A stretch of DNA of 60,221 nt. It comes from a virus. The notes under the pieces were generated by a model. The model saw only the letters and a program-made list of their open reading frames with translations, made no database searches and was not told the origin of the DNA. The position numbers and the translations under genes are program-made. Below are positions 7,320 to 15,113 of this stretch, one piece after another (the first letter of the stretch is position 1; each line of letters starts with the position of its first letter). The stretch covers positions 1-60,221 of the IMG/VR virus record IMGVR_UViG_3300034012_000852; one strand, written 5' to 3'.

Positions 7320-8265
7320 TTTGGTTCTCCAGTTTTGCCACTTGTGCAGCGTATTGCTGCGGGGTCAGGCCCAGCTTTTTCGCCAACGCAACTTGCGTTT
7401 GAGTCAGTCGAATTTTTCCGACACCCGTAGTACGAGTGGCGGGAGCCACGACCGTTGTGGGTTTCTTTTGAACCTCAACCGTCTTCGGCTTGTCTTCGTT
7501 CCCGAATAACTCGGGGAACTTCGACTTCATGCGACCATCGATCTGGTCGAAATACTCATCGGAGCGGGGATCAACACCCCCGGTGACTAGCTTTTGATGC
7601 AGCCCTAGTGCGTAGCTGGTGAATTCCTCAAACCCCGGTTGCCCGAACCACTGGTTTTTTGCCTGCCAGCGCAGGGATTTCTCGTCGGGTTGAACCTGAG
7701 TTTGCGGTTGTTGCTGAGTTTGTACCGGAATTTCCGTGGGCTGTAAAGCCTGCGGACGGAATCTTTTTGCTTCTTCGACTCGCCACTTGGCCGCAGCAAG
7801 CTCCTCCTGGGCCGCGATGATGGCGTCGGTATCAAACGCCTCCTGTGCAGCCTTGAGGTTTCGACGGGCAGCTTCGAGTTCTGTCTCAGCTTCCTTGCGG
7901 GCGCTTGAAACCAGAACCTCCTGGCCCTCGTTGTAACTCTTCTTCAGCCGGTTGTTCTCGTCGATCAACTGCTGTGCAAGACGCTCAAGCTCGGCTTTTT
8001 CCCGGGCTACAGCCTCTTTTTGACGGCGTTCGTCGTGACGTGCGTGGGTCAACTCCTTGATCCGCGACTGCACGTTGGCCGAGTAAGACTCGATCTCTTC
8101 TTCGGTCGGGTCAGCGACCTCCCGCTCCAGAGGCTTACGGCCACGGTCACGCTCGGGCGTGTCGTCTACGACCTCAATCTCGACGTCGGTTTCACCCGAA
8201 GTCTCGACTTTGACTTCGTTCTCCTGCTCGTCAGGGAACTTGTACTCTTCCTTATCAATCGCCAT
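7312..8265 (-). CDS. scaffolding protein, 317 aa
   Basis: Likely internal scaffold that guides procapsid assembly and then leaves. The first 70 residues are very acidic. Residues about 75-200 form a long Glu/Lys/Arg/Ala heptad-rich coiled coil, followed by a Pro/Gln-rich linker. The C-terminus has a short Lys-rich helical domain (KIRLTQTQVALAKKLGLTPQ) of the sort that binds capsid. Size, composition and location between portal and capsid genes fit. There is no protease motif, so it may be reused rather than cleaved. Confidence 0.8.
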   Translation of the reverse strand: MAIDKEEYKFPDEQENEVKVETSGETDVEIEVVDDTPERDRGRKPLEREVADPTEEEIESYSANVQSRIKELTHARHDERRQKEAVAREKAELERLAQQLIDENNRLKKSYNEGQEVLVSSARKEAETELEAARRNLKAAQEAFDTDAIIAAQEELAAAKWRVEEAKRFRPQALQPTEIPVQTQQQPQTQVQPDEKSLRWQAKNQWFGQPGFEEFTSYALGLHQKLVTGGVDPRSDEYFDQIDGRMKSKFPELFGNEDKPKTVEVQKKPTTVVAPATRTTGVGKIRLTQTQVALAKKLGLTPQQYAAQVAKLENQNG

Positions 8266-8276
8266 CTTTCACTCCT

Positions 8277-8717
8277 TCAAGCGCGGGTGAGTCCGCGAGG
8301 GTCTTGCACAACAGCATCAACTTGGTCATCGTTGATGAGACGGAACTCCTTGCCAAAAATCTTGAACCGCGTACCAGAATAGGTACGCACCAGCACAAAA
8401 TCTCCGGGTTTACACCAAGCTCCCGTGGGGAAACGCTCGGGGTCTTTGTAGGCCGAGGGGCCTTGTTTGAGCACGAACAGCACCGTGGTGGCGTGTTCTT
8501 CCTGCTTCATGTACGTGTCGGCCTTGATCAGGCTGGAGTTCTCAAACGTGTCTGAAACGTCCGGCACGATGCACAGCAGTTTGTGACCTGCAGGCTCTGG
8601 AAGGGCTGTGGCCTTCTCTTCAGGGGCGAGGTTCTCGTCCTGTTCGTCCTGGGGCTGAATGGTCTTGGGCAGGCTGATGCCTGGGGGGAGGATGATTCCC
8701 GCTTCACTCGTCTGCAT
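8277..8717 (-). CDS. GroES-like phage co-chaperonin, 146 aa
   Basis: Probable Cpn10-type co-chaperonin that would cap host GroEL during capsid folding, as T4 gp31 does. After an acidic Pro-rich leader of about 45 residues, KLLCIVPDVSDTF, TTVLFVLKQGPSAYKD, the WCKPGDFVLVRTYSG loop and TRFKIFGKEFRLINDD follow the beta-barrel order of GroES. GroES proteins likewise have GDxV before the barrel closes. ATG 8717 is chosen because upstream in-frame codons are the shadow of the 64-aa gene, which it overlaps by 14 nt. Assignment is by pattern and context between portal and scaffold. A structure prediction would settle it. Confidence 0.65.
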   Translation of the reverse strand: MQTSEAGIILPPGISLPKTIQPQDEQDENLAPEEKATALPEPAGHKLLCIVPDVSDTFENSSLIKADTYMKQEEHATTVLFVLKQGPSAYKDPERFPTGAWCKPGDFVLVRTYSGTRFKIFGKEFRLINDDQVDAVVQDPRGLTRA

Positions 8718-8898
8718 CTTCGGCTTTCTTTGCAAGGTCAAGGATGTAACGCTCTGCCATCGCCAGACCTTGGATGACGCCGCAGAGCTTCTGGTATTCC
8801 TCAAAAGTGCGACACGAACCCCCCGCCAAGTCATCGGCGTAGTTGTTCATGTCGGTGCGTATTTGTTCGCGCAATACGCGTGCGAAGTCGTGGATCAC
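8704..8898 (-). CDS. short helical protein downstream of portal, 64 aa
   Basis: Helical and mildly acidic: MIHDFARVLREQIRTDMNNY, then CRTFEEYQKLCGVIQGL and AERYILDLAKKAEDADE. The pattern FEEYQKLxGxIxGLxxAxxxI recurs in small proteins encoded beside portals in many podovirus-like genomes, including T7-like phages (recollection). Its start overlaps the portal stop (ATGA) and its end overlaps the co-chaperonin gene. A portal- or scaffold-associated role is plausible but unproven. Confidence 0.65.
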   Translation of the reverse strand: MIHDFARVLREQIRTDMNNYADDLAGGSCRTFEEYQKLCGVIQGLAMAERYILDLAKKAEDADE

Positions 8899-11351
8899 TT
8901 AGTGTTCCTAATGGGTGGACGTGCCTGTGCGGCACGGGTTTTGGCAATCTCGACGCCCAGCTTGACGCCTTCACGTTCTTGCTGAGCGATGAGCATCGCC
9001 TTGTCTTTCTCAATATCGGCCTGGGTCTTCATGGCGCGAAGCTCCAGGTCGCCCTTCACGCGCTCAGCTTCAAGCTCCTGTTTGTCAGACATGGCCGTTG
9101 CATCGAGCATGATCTTCTGCGCCTTCAACTCCAGTTCCTTCTGACGCAGCGCCAGTTCTTGCTGCTGCATCTGGATCACCGGGTCTTGCATCTGCTGCTG
9201 CGCCTGCATCATCGCGGCCTGCTGCTGGCTCTGCGCCACCACCTGACCTGCGGCCTGGGCCATCATGGTGGACAGCGCGATCTCCACCTGCGGCGGGAGC
9301 TTCTCGTCCTCGGGAGGCAGCGGCATGCCCAACTGCGCTTCGATCTGCTTGCGCATCTTGAAGCCAATGTGCTCAGCGATGTGCGCTTGCAGCGACGCAG
9401 CCAACTGCTGCGCCTGCGGGTTCTGTCCCAACTGCGCGGCGATCAGCGGGTCTTGCATCATCATGTTGTGCACGGCGATGTGAGCGTCGTGATCTTGGTG
9501 CAAGAACGCCTTGACGGGCTTGAGCTTGAGGATGTTCTGGTTCTCGGTGACCGGATCGGTGGGCTTCTGGTCCTCCTCCAGCGGCACGATCTTCTCGGCG
9601 TTCTTGATGCCCAGAACAGACAGCATCCCCCGGTGAAGCTCAGGCAGGTTGTAAATCTGCGGAGCCATCTGCGCCATCTGGATGGCGGCTTGGAACTGAA
9701 CGACGCGCTGCGACATCGTGGCAGCGTTGGGGTCACTCACGGGGATGACATCGACCAAGTCGTAGTCAGCCTGCTTGGCACGCTTCGTCCCGTACTCGGG
9801 GTCGTAGGTGTAGTCCGGGTCCGTGTAGTCGCGGATCAGGTTCTTCAGGAGCTTGAACTCCTGCTTGAGCGAGAAGTGCGTACGAGCCTGGACAGCGGTG
9901 AGGACTTTTAGTTGACGCTCCAGCAAGGCCAGGGTCGTACCCACCGGCGCCTGCGCCGACATGTCGGCCACCTTCATGTCTGCGGTGGCAGCGAAGCGAC
10001 GGCCTTCCTCTACGATGTTCCCGAGCAACTGGTACAAGACGCCGGACGGCTCCTTGTACGGCAGGGGCAGGATGCTGTCGCGGATGTTGCCACTAGCGAC
10101 GTCCACATCGCGGAACTCGCCCGGAGCGATGGGGGTGTCATCGCCCTTGATGCGCAGCCCTCGGCTCTTCAAACCCCCCGGCAAATTGCTCAGCGTGCCC
10201 GCATCCACCAGTTGTCTCATCAGAGACGTTGCGGATTTGGCGAACCCGCCAATCAGATGGAACAGACCAAAGCCGTACGCCCCGAAGCCGGGGATGTACT
10301 GGTAGTGCACGAAGTGCTGGCGCTTGAGTTTGAGTGGGTCGTCCTCACTCCAATTTCTCCTTATTGCTAACACGTCATTCGTGCCCTTGATCATGGTCAC
10401 GACGTACGGCAGCGCGATCTCGGAGTCTTCTCCTTCGCCGTACTGATCTTTTTTTATATTTAAGTCCACATGGACTTCGTACAGCGTGAAGCGATCATCA
10501 TTCAGGTCGCGGAAGCCAGTCTCTTTGTCCTTGGCTTGCTGGATGTCGGTCTTGTTCTTGTCCGGCTCGCCAAGCTCGATGTCCCGATAGAAGCCAGCAG
10601 CCTGCAGCTTGATGATGTCGTTCTTGGTTTTCCGCATGACGTGCGTCAGGCGGTAGCAGGTGTCCATGTCGGTGGCGCCGTACGGCAGGATGATGTCCTC
10701 CGCAGGCACAAACATGCTGACCTGACGACCCAGGTTCGGGTCGTAATACACCTTCTTGAACGCCGAGCCCGTAGCGGGCAGCGACCAGAGCATGCGCTCG
10801 TGCTCAGGCCGGAACTCCTTCATGACCTCGGTCAACTCGAAGTTCATGTCGTCCTCGACGCGGACAGCGGCCTCTTTCACCTCGGGTGTGTCCTTGCCGA
10901 TGATCTTGGTCTTCACCGGGCCCTGCGCAGGGAACGTCTCGGTGATCATCTCGGACTGGAACTTGACCACGGCCTCCGTGATCATCGGGTGGAACACGCC
11001 GCATGCGCCGTTCCACGGTTCTGTCCGCTCTTCGATCTGCAAGCCCAACAACTTCAGGCCATCGACGTACGCTTTCTCCCACTCCTTGCGGGAACCCACG
11101 TCTTGGGTGATGTCTGCGGACAGGTCGGAGCCGAGTCCTTCGATGAAGGACGAGTCAAGCTCCTCCGCTAGGTTCGCATCGAACCCACCACCCTCGGGCT
11201 CCTCAGGGGTGAGGCTGATCTCCAGCCCATCGATGCCGATGTTGACCTCGTCTGGGTTGACGATCTCGATCTCCAACTCAGGCTCAGCCTGCGCCATCTC
11301 TTCCAGACCCACGGGCGCGCCGTACAGCGCCTTGTCGATGTTCGTTGCCAT
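8895..11351 (-). CDS. portal protein, 818 aa
   Basis: Dodecameric DNA gateway at the head vertex. An acidic N-terminus (about 100 residues) precedes the core: GLQIEERTEPWNGACGVFHP, MITEAVVKFQSEMITETFPA, then the wing and stem region with FVHYQYIPGFGAYGFGLFHL and MRQLVDAGTLSNLPGGLKSR. These follow the P22/SU10-type portal pattern. From about residue 600 the protein becomes Gln/Met/Ala-rich and helical, consistent with a C-terminal barrel and coiled crown. Length is within the large-portal range. It follows terminase with a 16-nt gap. A short AT-rich patch near 10450-10466 interrupts the otherwise GC-rich codons without breaking the frame. Confidence 0.9.
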   Translation of the reverse strand: MATNIDKALYGAPVGLEEMAQAEPELEIEIVNPDEVNIGIDGLEISLTPEEPEGGGFDANLAEELDSSFIEGLGSDLSADITQDVGSRKEWEKAYVDGLKLLGLQIEERTEPWNGACGVFHPMITEAVVKFQSEMITETFPAQGPVKTKIIGKDTPEVKEAAVRVEDDMNFELTEVMKEFRPEHERMLWSLPATGSAFKKVYYDPNLGRQVSMFVPAEDIILPYGATDMDTCYRLTHVMRKTKNDIIKLQAAGFYRDIELGEPDKNKTDIQQAKDKETGFRDLNDDRFTLYEVHVDLNIKKDQYGEGEDSEIALPYVVTMIKGTNDVLAIRRNWSEDDPLKLKRQHFVHYQYIPGFGAYGFGLFHLIGGFAKSATSLMRQLVDAGTLSNLPGGLKSRGLRIKGDDTPIAPGEFRDVDVASGNIRDSILPLPYKEPSGVLYQLLGNIVEEGRRFAATADMKVADMSAQAPVGTTLALLERQLKVLTAVQARTHFSLKQEFKLLKNLIRDYTDPDYTYDPEYGTKRAKQADYDLVDVIPVSDPNAATMSQRVVQFQAAIQMAQMAPQIYNLPELHRGMLSVLGIKNAEKIVPLEEDQKPTDPVTENQNILKLKPVKAFLHQDHDAHIAVHNMMMQDPLIAAQLGQNPQAQQLAASLQAHIAEHIGFKMRKQIEAQLGMPLPPEDEKLPPQVEIALSTMMAQAAGQVVAQSQQQAAMMQAQQQMQDPVIQMQQQELALRQKELELKAQKIMLDATAMSDKQELEAERVKGDLELRAMKTQADIEKDKAMLIAQQEREGVKLGVEIAKTRAAQARPPIRNTK

Positions 11352-11367
11352 GTCTGGCCTTTCCTAA

Positions 11368-12909
11368 TCAGTAGTACGCCGCCTTGCGTGGCGCGAAGTA
11401 GCGTTGTTCGTCTTGCTCGTCGGATTCGAGGCTGATGAAGCCCCCTTGACGGAAGCGCAGGAGCGCCTGTGTCGTAGTGTCCACGAAGTCGTCGTTCTCG
11501 CCTACAGGGAACGCCGCCATCTCTTCAATCACTTCCCGCGCCCAGCGCGTGTCGGGCGCCCAGACTTTCCCAGAGAAGAACAAATCTGCCACCGCGTTCA
11601 TCCGCACCACCTTGTCGTTGCCGCGCGACGGTGTGTACTCAGCCACGGGGATGCCCATATTTCTCAACTCATATATCAAAGGCGCACCCGCTGCCTTCTT
11701 TTCCACGATGAACGCGTCAGGCTCCCACTCTTTGTAGTGCTTAAGCGCGACCTGTTTCAACTCGGGGAACGCCATCCGGTCTTTGAAGGCATCGAGGAGT
11801 ATGAGTTGGGGAGAATCCCCTTCCTCTTCGTTATAGAACACGCCCCACGTGGTGCAGGCGCTGAAGTCGGAGGTGGTTTTTGTCTCGAACGCCGTGTCCC
11901 AGGACTGGATCACGTACTCGCACTGGGGCGGGTCGTCTTTTGGCCACATCCGCCAGTGATGGCGCCCAACGATGGCAGAGGAGTCTGCCGTAGGCTGCTG
12001 CATGTACTGCGCGTTCCAGAACCTCGGGTCGAGGTTGGCTTTCTTGGACTTGAGTTGGTCCAGTGGCCACTGGTCTGGCCACAGAGACTTTTCGTTCTCT
12101 TGGCCTTCATTCAAGATCGCGGGCAGTTCCACGATCTCCCACTGGTCGGCGTCGGGGTTTTTGGTCTGGTAGTCAATCAGACGGCCAGTGAGGTCGAGCA
12201 GCGACCACCGCGTCATGATGACGATGATGGCGCCCCCCGGCATCAAGCGTTGCAGCGGGCCTGTTTGGAACCAGTTCCACGCCGTGTCGAACGCGAGGCG
12301 GCTGTTTATTTTTACGTCTTGCTCAGAGTGAGGATCGTCAATAACGAACAGATCAGCACCGCGACCAGCCAGAGCACCACCGACACCAGCAGCGTAATAC
12401 TGGCCTCCCTTGGAGGTTGACCACTTCCCGGCGGCTTTTTGGTCTTCGGCAACACAGGTTTCGGGGTACAACTCAGCGTATTCGTCGCTGGCGATCAGGT
12501 TTCTGATGCGCCGACCAAAGTCTTCGGACAGGCCCGCTGTGTGCGTGCCCATGATGATCTTCTTCTCTGGGAAGCGCCCCAGGAAGTATGCGGGGAACAG
12601 GTAGCTGGAGAATTCGGACTTACCCATACGCGGGGCGATGTTGATGATCACCCGCTTTTTCTTGCCCGCAAGCACGTCTTCAAAGATGCGCGCCAGCTTT
12701 TTGTGGTGCGGCCCCACCTTGAACCCCGGATAGACGTGCTTGGCGAACTCAATCAGGCTGGTTTTGGCCAGTTGGCGCGACAACCTACGCTCTTTTTCCT
12801 CCAGAGCCTCAAAAAGCTCGACTTTCTCCTGCAAAGACAGCGTCGGCAGCGCCGCCTGGAGCGCCGCAAGCTCGCGCGGGGTCAGGCTAGTTAGATTCTG
12901 CAGGTTCAT
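11368..12909 (-). CDS. terL: terminase large subunit, 513 aa
   Basis: DNA-packaging motor ATPase plus nuclease. The Walker A variant APRMGKSE is at residues 92-99 and Walker B LFVIDD at 187-192. A coupling-type motif MTRWSLLDL is near 232-240. The C-terminal RNase H-like nuclease starts with SWDTAFETKTTSD (first metal-binding Asp about residue 338) and ends with the acidic pair in GENDDFVDTTTQALL. Motif order is complete. The gene overlaps the small subunit by 23 nt. The Walker A with Arg-Met before GKS is a common TerL variant. Packaging type (headful or cos) cannot be read from this. Confidence 0.93.
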   Translation of the reverse strand: MNLQNLTSLTPRELAALQAALPTLSLQEKVELFEALEEKERRLSRQLAKTSLIEFAKHVYPGFKVGPHHKKLARIFEDVLAGKKKRVIINIAPRMGKSEFSSYLFPAYFLGRFPEKKIIMGTHTAGLSEDFGRRIRNLIASDEYAELYPETCVAEDQKAAGKWSTSKGGQYYAAGVGGALAGRGADLFVIDDPHSEQDVKINSRLAFDTAWNWFQTGPLQRLMPGGAIIVIMTRWSLLDLTGRLIDYQTKNPDADQWEIVELPAILNEGQENEKSLWPDQWPLDQLKSKKANLDPRFWNAQYMQQPTADSSAIVGRHHWRMWPKDDPPQCEYVIQSWDTAFETKTTSDFSACTTWGVFYNEEEGDSPQLILLDAFKDRMAFPELKQVALKHYKEWEPDAFIVEKKAAGAPLIYELRNMGIPVAEYTPSRGNDKVVRMNAVADLFFSGKVWAPDTRWAREVIEEMAAFPVGENDDFVDTTTQALLRFRQGGFISLESDEQDEQRYFAPRKAAYY

Positions 12910-13579
12910 CGGGTGTCGGCTCGTCGTTTTGCGGAGCCTCGTCCACTACATCCTGGCTTTCCGCCACATCAATCACGTCCGTGACCTGCATGAAGCGGTT
13001 GATCTTCTCCTTGATCTTGGCTTCGATCTCGGCGTCGGACAGAGTGTTGTTTTTAACTTCGACCCGCTCCGTGAACAGCGCCACTTCAGTCACTCTACCC
13101 AACATATCCAAGGCTTTTAACCTGATCTTCGCATCAGGGTGCTTGGTTTCCTCAAGGATTTGGCTCACGGCGTAGCCGCGAAGCTCCTTGGCCTGCTCCA
13201 CAAACTCCCAGTCATAGGCGGTCAGCATCCCCGTCAGGTGCCGAACGGCAGCGGGCGTTTTTAACTGGACCAGGGCTTTGCGCTGTTCTTCGGGTGTTTG
13301 GGTGGTCAGCGCGGAAAACGCTTGCTGCGCCGTTGAGGCGGCTGCTGATTTCAGGGCGTCGTCCGTGGAGGGGGCGCCCATTTTCTCCAACCAGTCAGCA
13401 GTATTTAGCTGAGCGGCGACGATGTCGTCTGGCGTGGCCTGAGTTAAAGGAACCACGCTCTGCGGCGTAGCCGGTGGAGGGGTGAAATCCAGCAAGTGTT
13501 CAAGCATTTCCAAGCGGGGCTTGTGACCGAATAGCGCGGAGTGTATATTCGCAACCGGCATGTACGCAAGTTGGTTCAT
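12887..13579 (-). CDS. terS: probable terminase small subunit, 230 aa
   Basis: First gene of the leftward late block, overlapping terL by 23 nt, the usual place for the DNA-recognition subunit. The middle is helical, with FVEQAKELRGYAVSQILEET and HPDAKIRLKALDMLGRVTEV, a pattern I recall from annotated small terminases of environmental phages. A coiled segment (SDAEIEAKIKEKINRF) and an acidic tail follow. No classical N-terminal HTH is obvious, so the call relies on position and remembered similarity. The leader has a strong GAGGAGAAAGC ribosome-binding site, the same as that used by many early genes. Confidence 0.65.
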   Translation of the reverse strand: MNQLAYMPVANIHSALFGHKPRLEMLEHLLDFTPPPATPQSVVPLTQATPDDIVAAQLNTADWLEKMGAPSTDDALKSAAASTAQQAFSALTTQTPEEQRKALVQLKTPAAVRHLTGMLTAYDWEFVEQAKELRGYAVSQILEETKHPDAKIRLKALDMLGRVTEVALFTERVEVKNNTLSDAEIEAKIKEKINRFMQVTDVIDVAESQDVVDEAPQNDEPTPDEPAESN

Positions 13580-13612
13580 GCTTTCTCCTCTCTGTTGCAG
13601 GTTGCAACTTCC

Positions 13613-13642
13613 GCCCCGGCTGCAAAGCGCGGGGCTTTTTTT
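13613..13642 (+). terminator. hairpin with T-run, rightward-facing terminator
   Basis: GCCCCG and CGGGGC arms (with an extra GC/GC pair and one bulged base) enclose a TGCAAA loop and are followed by seven T on the plus strand. It faces rightward into the early block although only leftward genes lie to its left. It may stop antisense transcription, or act as an attenuator for a promoter inside the terS region. On the minus strand it would be a 5'-leader hairpin of the late mRNA. Confidence 0.5.
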
Positions 13643-13960
13643 CGCCGGTGTATGTCAAAGGTTGGACTGTATTTGTGGGAAATTTTTTGGGGTATAGGGG
13701 GGTATTTATTTTGGATTTATATGGGGGTGGGGGTTATTTTGGCGGGTTTGAGGTGGAGTTTGGGAAAAATGCGGAGTGCGGTTGGGGATTAGTGTTCATG
13801 TGACGATGTCGTCGCCGCCTCAATATCGGGGGGTGGGGGGTAGGTGGGGGTCGAAATACCCCGAAATCGAGTATCCGGCCCGACCCCGCTTAGGGGGGTT
13901 GACCCCTTATATGAGGGGCGGCGTTTCCTGGGGATTCGCCGCTGACCCTCGCAACCCATC

Positions 13961-13976
13961 GGGGACATTTGTCCCC
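13961..13976. repeat. palindrome copy 1, GGGGACATTTGTCCCC
   Basis: First of six copies of a 16-bp inverted repeat in the early region. It lies 19 nt before the start of the first early gene, just upstream of its ribosome-binding site, where a bound protein or RNA hairpin could affect expression. Confidence 0.85.
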
Positions 13977-13995
13977 ATTCAATCGGAGAGTAACC

Positions 13996-14409
13996 ATGCA
14001 AGCATTCATCAACGCAATCAACGCTGCCCTCAACGCTGCCAACGCCTACGGGGACGCTATCGCCGAAGCCCGCAACTGCCCCGAGGTCAAGGGCAAAGGC
14101 GAGGAAGCCGTCAGGGCCGCGCTGCTGCCCGTTGTCGCCGCGTTCTATGCCGTTCCCCTGATCGATGGGGATGGCAAGGCCAAGGGCCGCAAGGTGCTCG
14201 ACAAGGCTGCGCCCAAGTACGAAGCGGCGAAGAAAGCCCTGCAGCGCCTCCTGGGCGACCTGATGGGCAAGGGCAGCGACAAGGGCGAGGAACTCGAAGT
14301 GCCCGAGCACATCGCTGCCCTGGCAGCGAAGCTCGCCAAGGCTTGCAACGAGTACGAGCAAGCACGCAAGCTGGCCTCCACCGCCATCGCTGCTGCCTTC
14401 GCCAAGTGA
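13996..14409 (+). CDS. first early gene, Ala-rich helical protein, 137 aa
   Basis: Function unknown. The protein is almost entirely helical and Ala-rich (AFINAINAALNAANAYGDAI at the start, LASTAIAAAFAK at the end), with Lys/Glu-rich amphipathic segments and no membrane segment or cysteine cluster. ATG 13996 follows GGAGAGTAACC. It is the leading gene of the rightward block, so it is probably expressed early and strongly. A terminator-like hairpin follows at 14442. Proteins in this place often interfere with host functions, but nothing here shows that. Confidence 0.7.
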   Translation: MQAFINAINAALNAANAYGDAIAEARNCPEVKGKGEEAVRAALLPVVAAFYAVPLIDGDGKAKGRKVLDKAAPKYEAAKKALQRLLGDLMGKGSDKGEELEVPEHIAALAAKLAKACNEYEQARKLASTAIAAAFAK

Positions 14410-14410
14410 T

Positions 14411-14426
14411 GGGGACAGTTGTCCCC
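14411..14426. repeat. palindrome copy 2, GGGGACAGTTGTCCCC
   Basis: Second copy of the early-region palindrome. It starts one base after the stop codon of the first early gene. The centre GT differs from copy 1, but both 7-bp arms are perfect. Confidence 0.85.
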
Positions 14427-14441
14427 GTTCGATTTCCGCCA

Positions 14442-14475
14442 CGCAACCCCGAGCGCGAGGGGGGTTGCGTTATTC
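14442..14475 (+). terminator. hairpin terminator after first early gene
   Basis: CGCAACCCC (14442-14450) pairs with GGGGTTGCG (14461-14469) around a 10-nt loop and is followed by TTATTC. The stem is strong and the T-run weak, so termination may be partial. Confidence 0.55.
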
Positions 14476-14515
14476 AACCTGTTTCCTCGCCACTTTTGAC
14501 ACCGGAGAACCGACC

Positions 14516-14704
14516 ATGACCAAAGACCACCTGAACCACCTGCTGCGCGCCGTGATGGACATGGAGCACCGCACCCGCGAACCCATCAGCAAGGAAGGCT
14601 ACTGGGCGATGTCTGCCCTGGCCCAGGAGTGCGAAGCCCCGCAGTTCGTCATCGAGTACTTCGCCTACAAGGCTGTCTGCGCCGAACCCACCACCCAGGA
14701 GTGA
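14516..14704 (+). CDS. small early protein, 62 aa
   Basis: ATG 14516 has CGGAG upstream. The protein is helical and acidic (DHLNHLLRAVMDMEHRTREP; MSALAQECEAPQFVIEYFAY) with two cysteines and no membrane span. Function is unknown. It is the first of three short genes with 3-nt gaps, ending at the terminator at 15082. Confidence 0.6.
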   Translation: MTKDHLNHLLRAVMDMEHRTREPISKEGYWAMSALAQECEAPQFVIEYFAYKAVCAEPTTQE

Positions 14705-14707
14705 ACC

Positions 14708-14878
14708 ATGCTTGAACTCAAGCAAACCATAGGCAAGGCCGCGCTGTACCGGCGCGAAACCTACAACCACCGAACCACGCCGCTCATCGAGTGGATCGTC
14801 AAGGTGGGCGACCGCACCGTACGCGAGTGCTCCACCCGCAAGGAAGCACTGACTTGGCTCAACATCTACAAGGACTAG
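14708..14878 (+). CDS. small early protein, 56 aa
   Basis: Starts 3 nt after the previous stop, with CAGGAG overlapping that gene's end as ribosome-binding site. The sequence reads as one beta-hairpin plus a helix (LIEWIVKVGDRTVRECSTRK, then EALTWLNIYKD), a compact soluble domain with a basic middle. Unknown function. Confidence 0.6.
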   Translation: MLELKQTIGKAALYRRETYNHRTTPLIEWIVKVGDRTVRECSTRKEALTWLNIYKD

Positions 14879-14881
14879 ACC

Positions 14882-15058
14882 ATGCCCCACATCAACCGCC
14901 ACCAACAGCGTGCCCTGCCCCTGCGCGGGCATCCCAACCCCAAGGCCAAGGCCGAACTAGACCGCATCAAGGAGCGACTCCTGCGCGAGATCGAGGAGCG
15001 CGAAGGCAAGGCCGAGATCAAGTACTGGGAGCGCAGGACTTGGCTGCGCAACGGGTAA
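14882..15058 (+). CDS. small basic helical early protein, 58 aa
   Basis: Lys/Arg/Glu-rich. A His/Gln-rich start (MPHINRHQQRALPLRGHP) leads into one long charged helix (LDRIKERLLREIEEREGK) and ends WERRTWLRNG. AAGGA lies upstream of ATG 14882. Likely a DNA- or protein-binding peptide by composition only. It is the last gene before the palindrome and terminator pair. Confidence 0.6.
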   Translation: MPHINRHQQRALPLRGHPNPKAKAELDRIKERLLREIEEREGKAEIKYWERRTWLRNG

Positions 15059-15062
15059 GAAC

Positions 15063-15078
15063 GGGGACATTTGTCCCC
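15063..15078. repeat. palindrome copy 3, GGGGACATTTGTCCCC
   Basis: Identical to copy 1. It starts 4 nt after the stop codon of the 58-aa gene and sits just before a separate terminator hairpin, so it is unlikely to be the terminator itself. Confidence 0.85.
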
Positions 15079-15081
15079 TTT

Positions 15082-15113
15082 GTCGTCCGACCCCAGGGTC
15101 GGGCGACATTTTG
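15082..15113 (+). terminator. rho-independent terminator
   Basis: An 11-bp stem, GTCGTCCGACC (15082-15092) with GGTCGGGCGAC (15097-15107), contains one G-T pair, has a CCAG loop and is followed by ATTTTG. It closes the four-gene unit that starts at 13996. Confidence 0.75.

Larger units (their letters stand above)
13580..13995. promoter_or_regulatory. divergent intergenic region between late and early blocks
   Basis: A 416-nt stretch without a convincing gene. It holds a hairpin with a T-run (13613-13642), then about 140 nt of plus-strand G/T-rich DNA almost free of C, with runs GGGG, GGGGGG, GGGGG and GGGGG (about 13690-13740) that could form a G-quadruplex. Further on are a 12-bp inverted repeat GACGATGTCGTC (13802-13813), a second G-run cluster (about 13829-13855) and inverted repeats of GGGGTCG/CGACCCC. 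The first GGGGACAnnTGTCCCC palindrome sits at 13961. It must contain the early promoter and probably a late promoter, but no consensus -35/-10 pair stood out. An origin or packaging site is possible. Confidence 0.6.

Noticed and set aside
8880-9911. 343-codon plus-strand frame rich in Leu, Arg and His opposite the portal gene
   Set aside because: It is the antisense of the Gln/Met/Glu-rich portal C-terminus; CTG/CAG codons on the opposite strand create long open frames by chance.
13652-13792. A 46-codon plus-strand frame with a hydrophobic, Trp/Gly-rich membrane-like product inside the G-rich region
   Set aside because: No ribosome-binding site, preceded by a terminator hairpin, and its residues (Gly, Trp, Leu, Val) are simply what G/T-rich DNA encodes. 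Kept only as part of the intergenic region.
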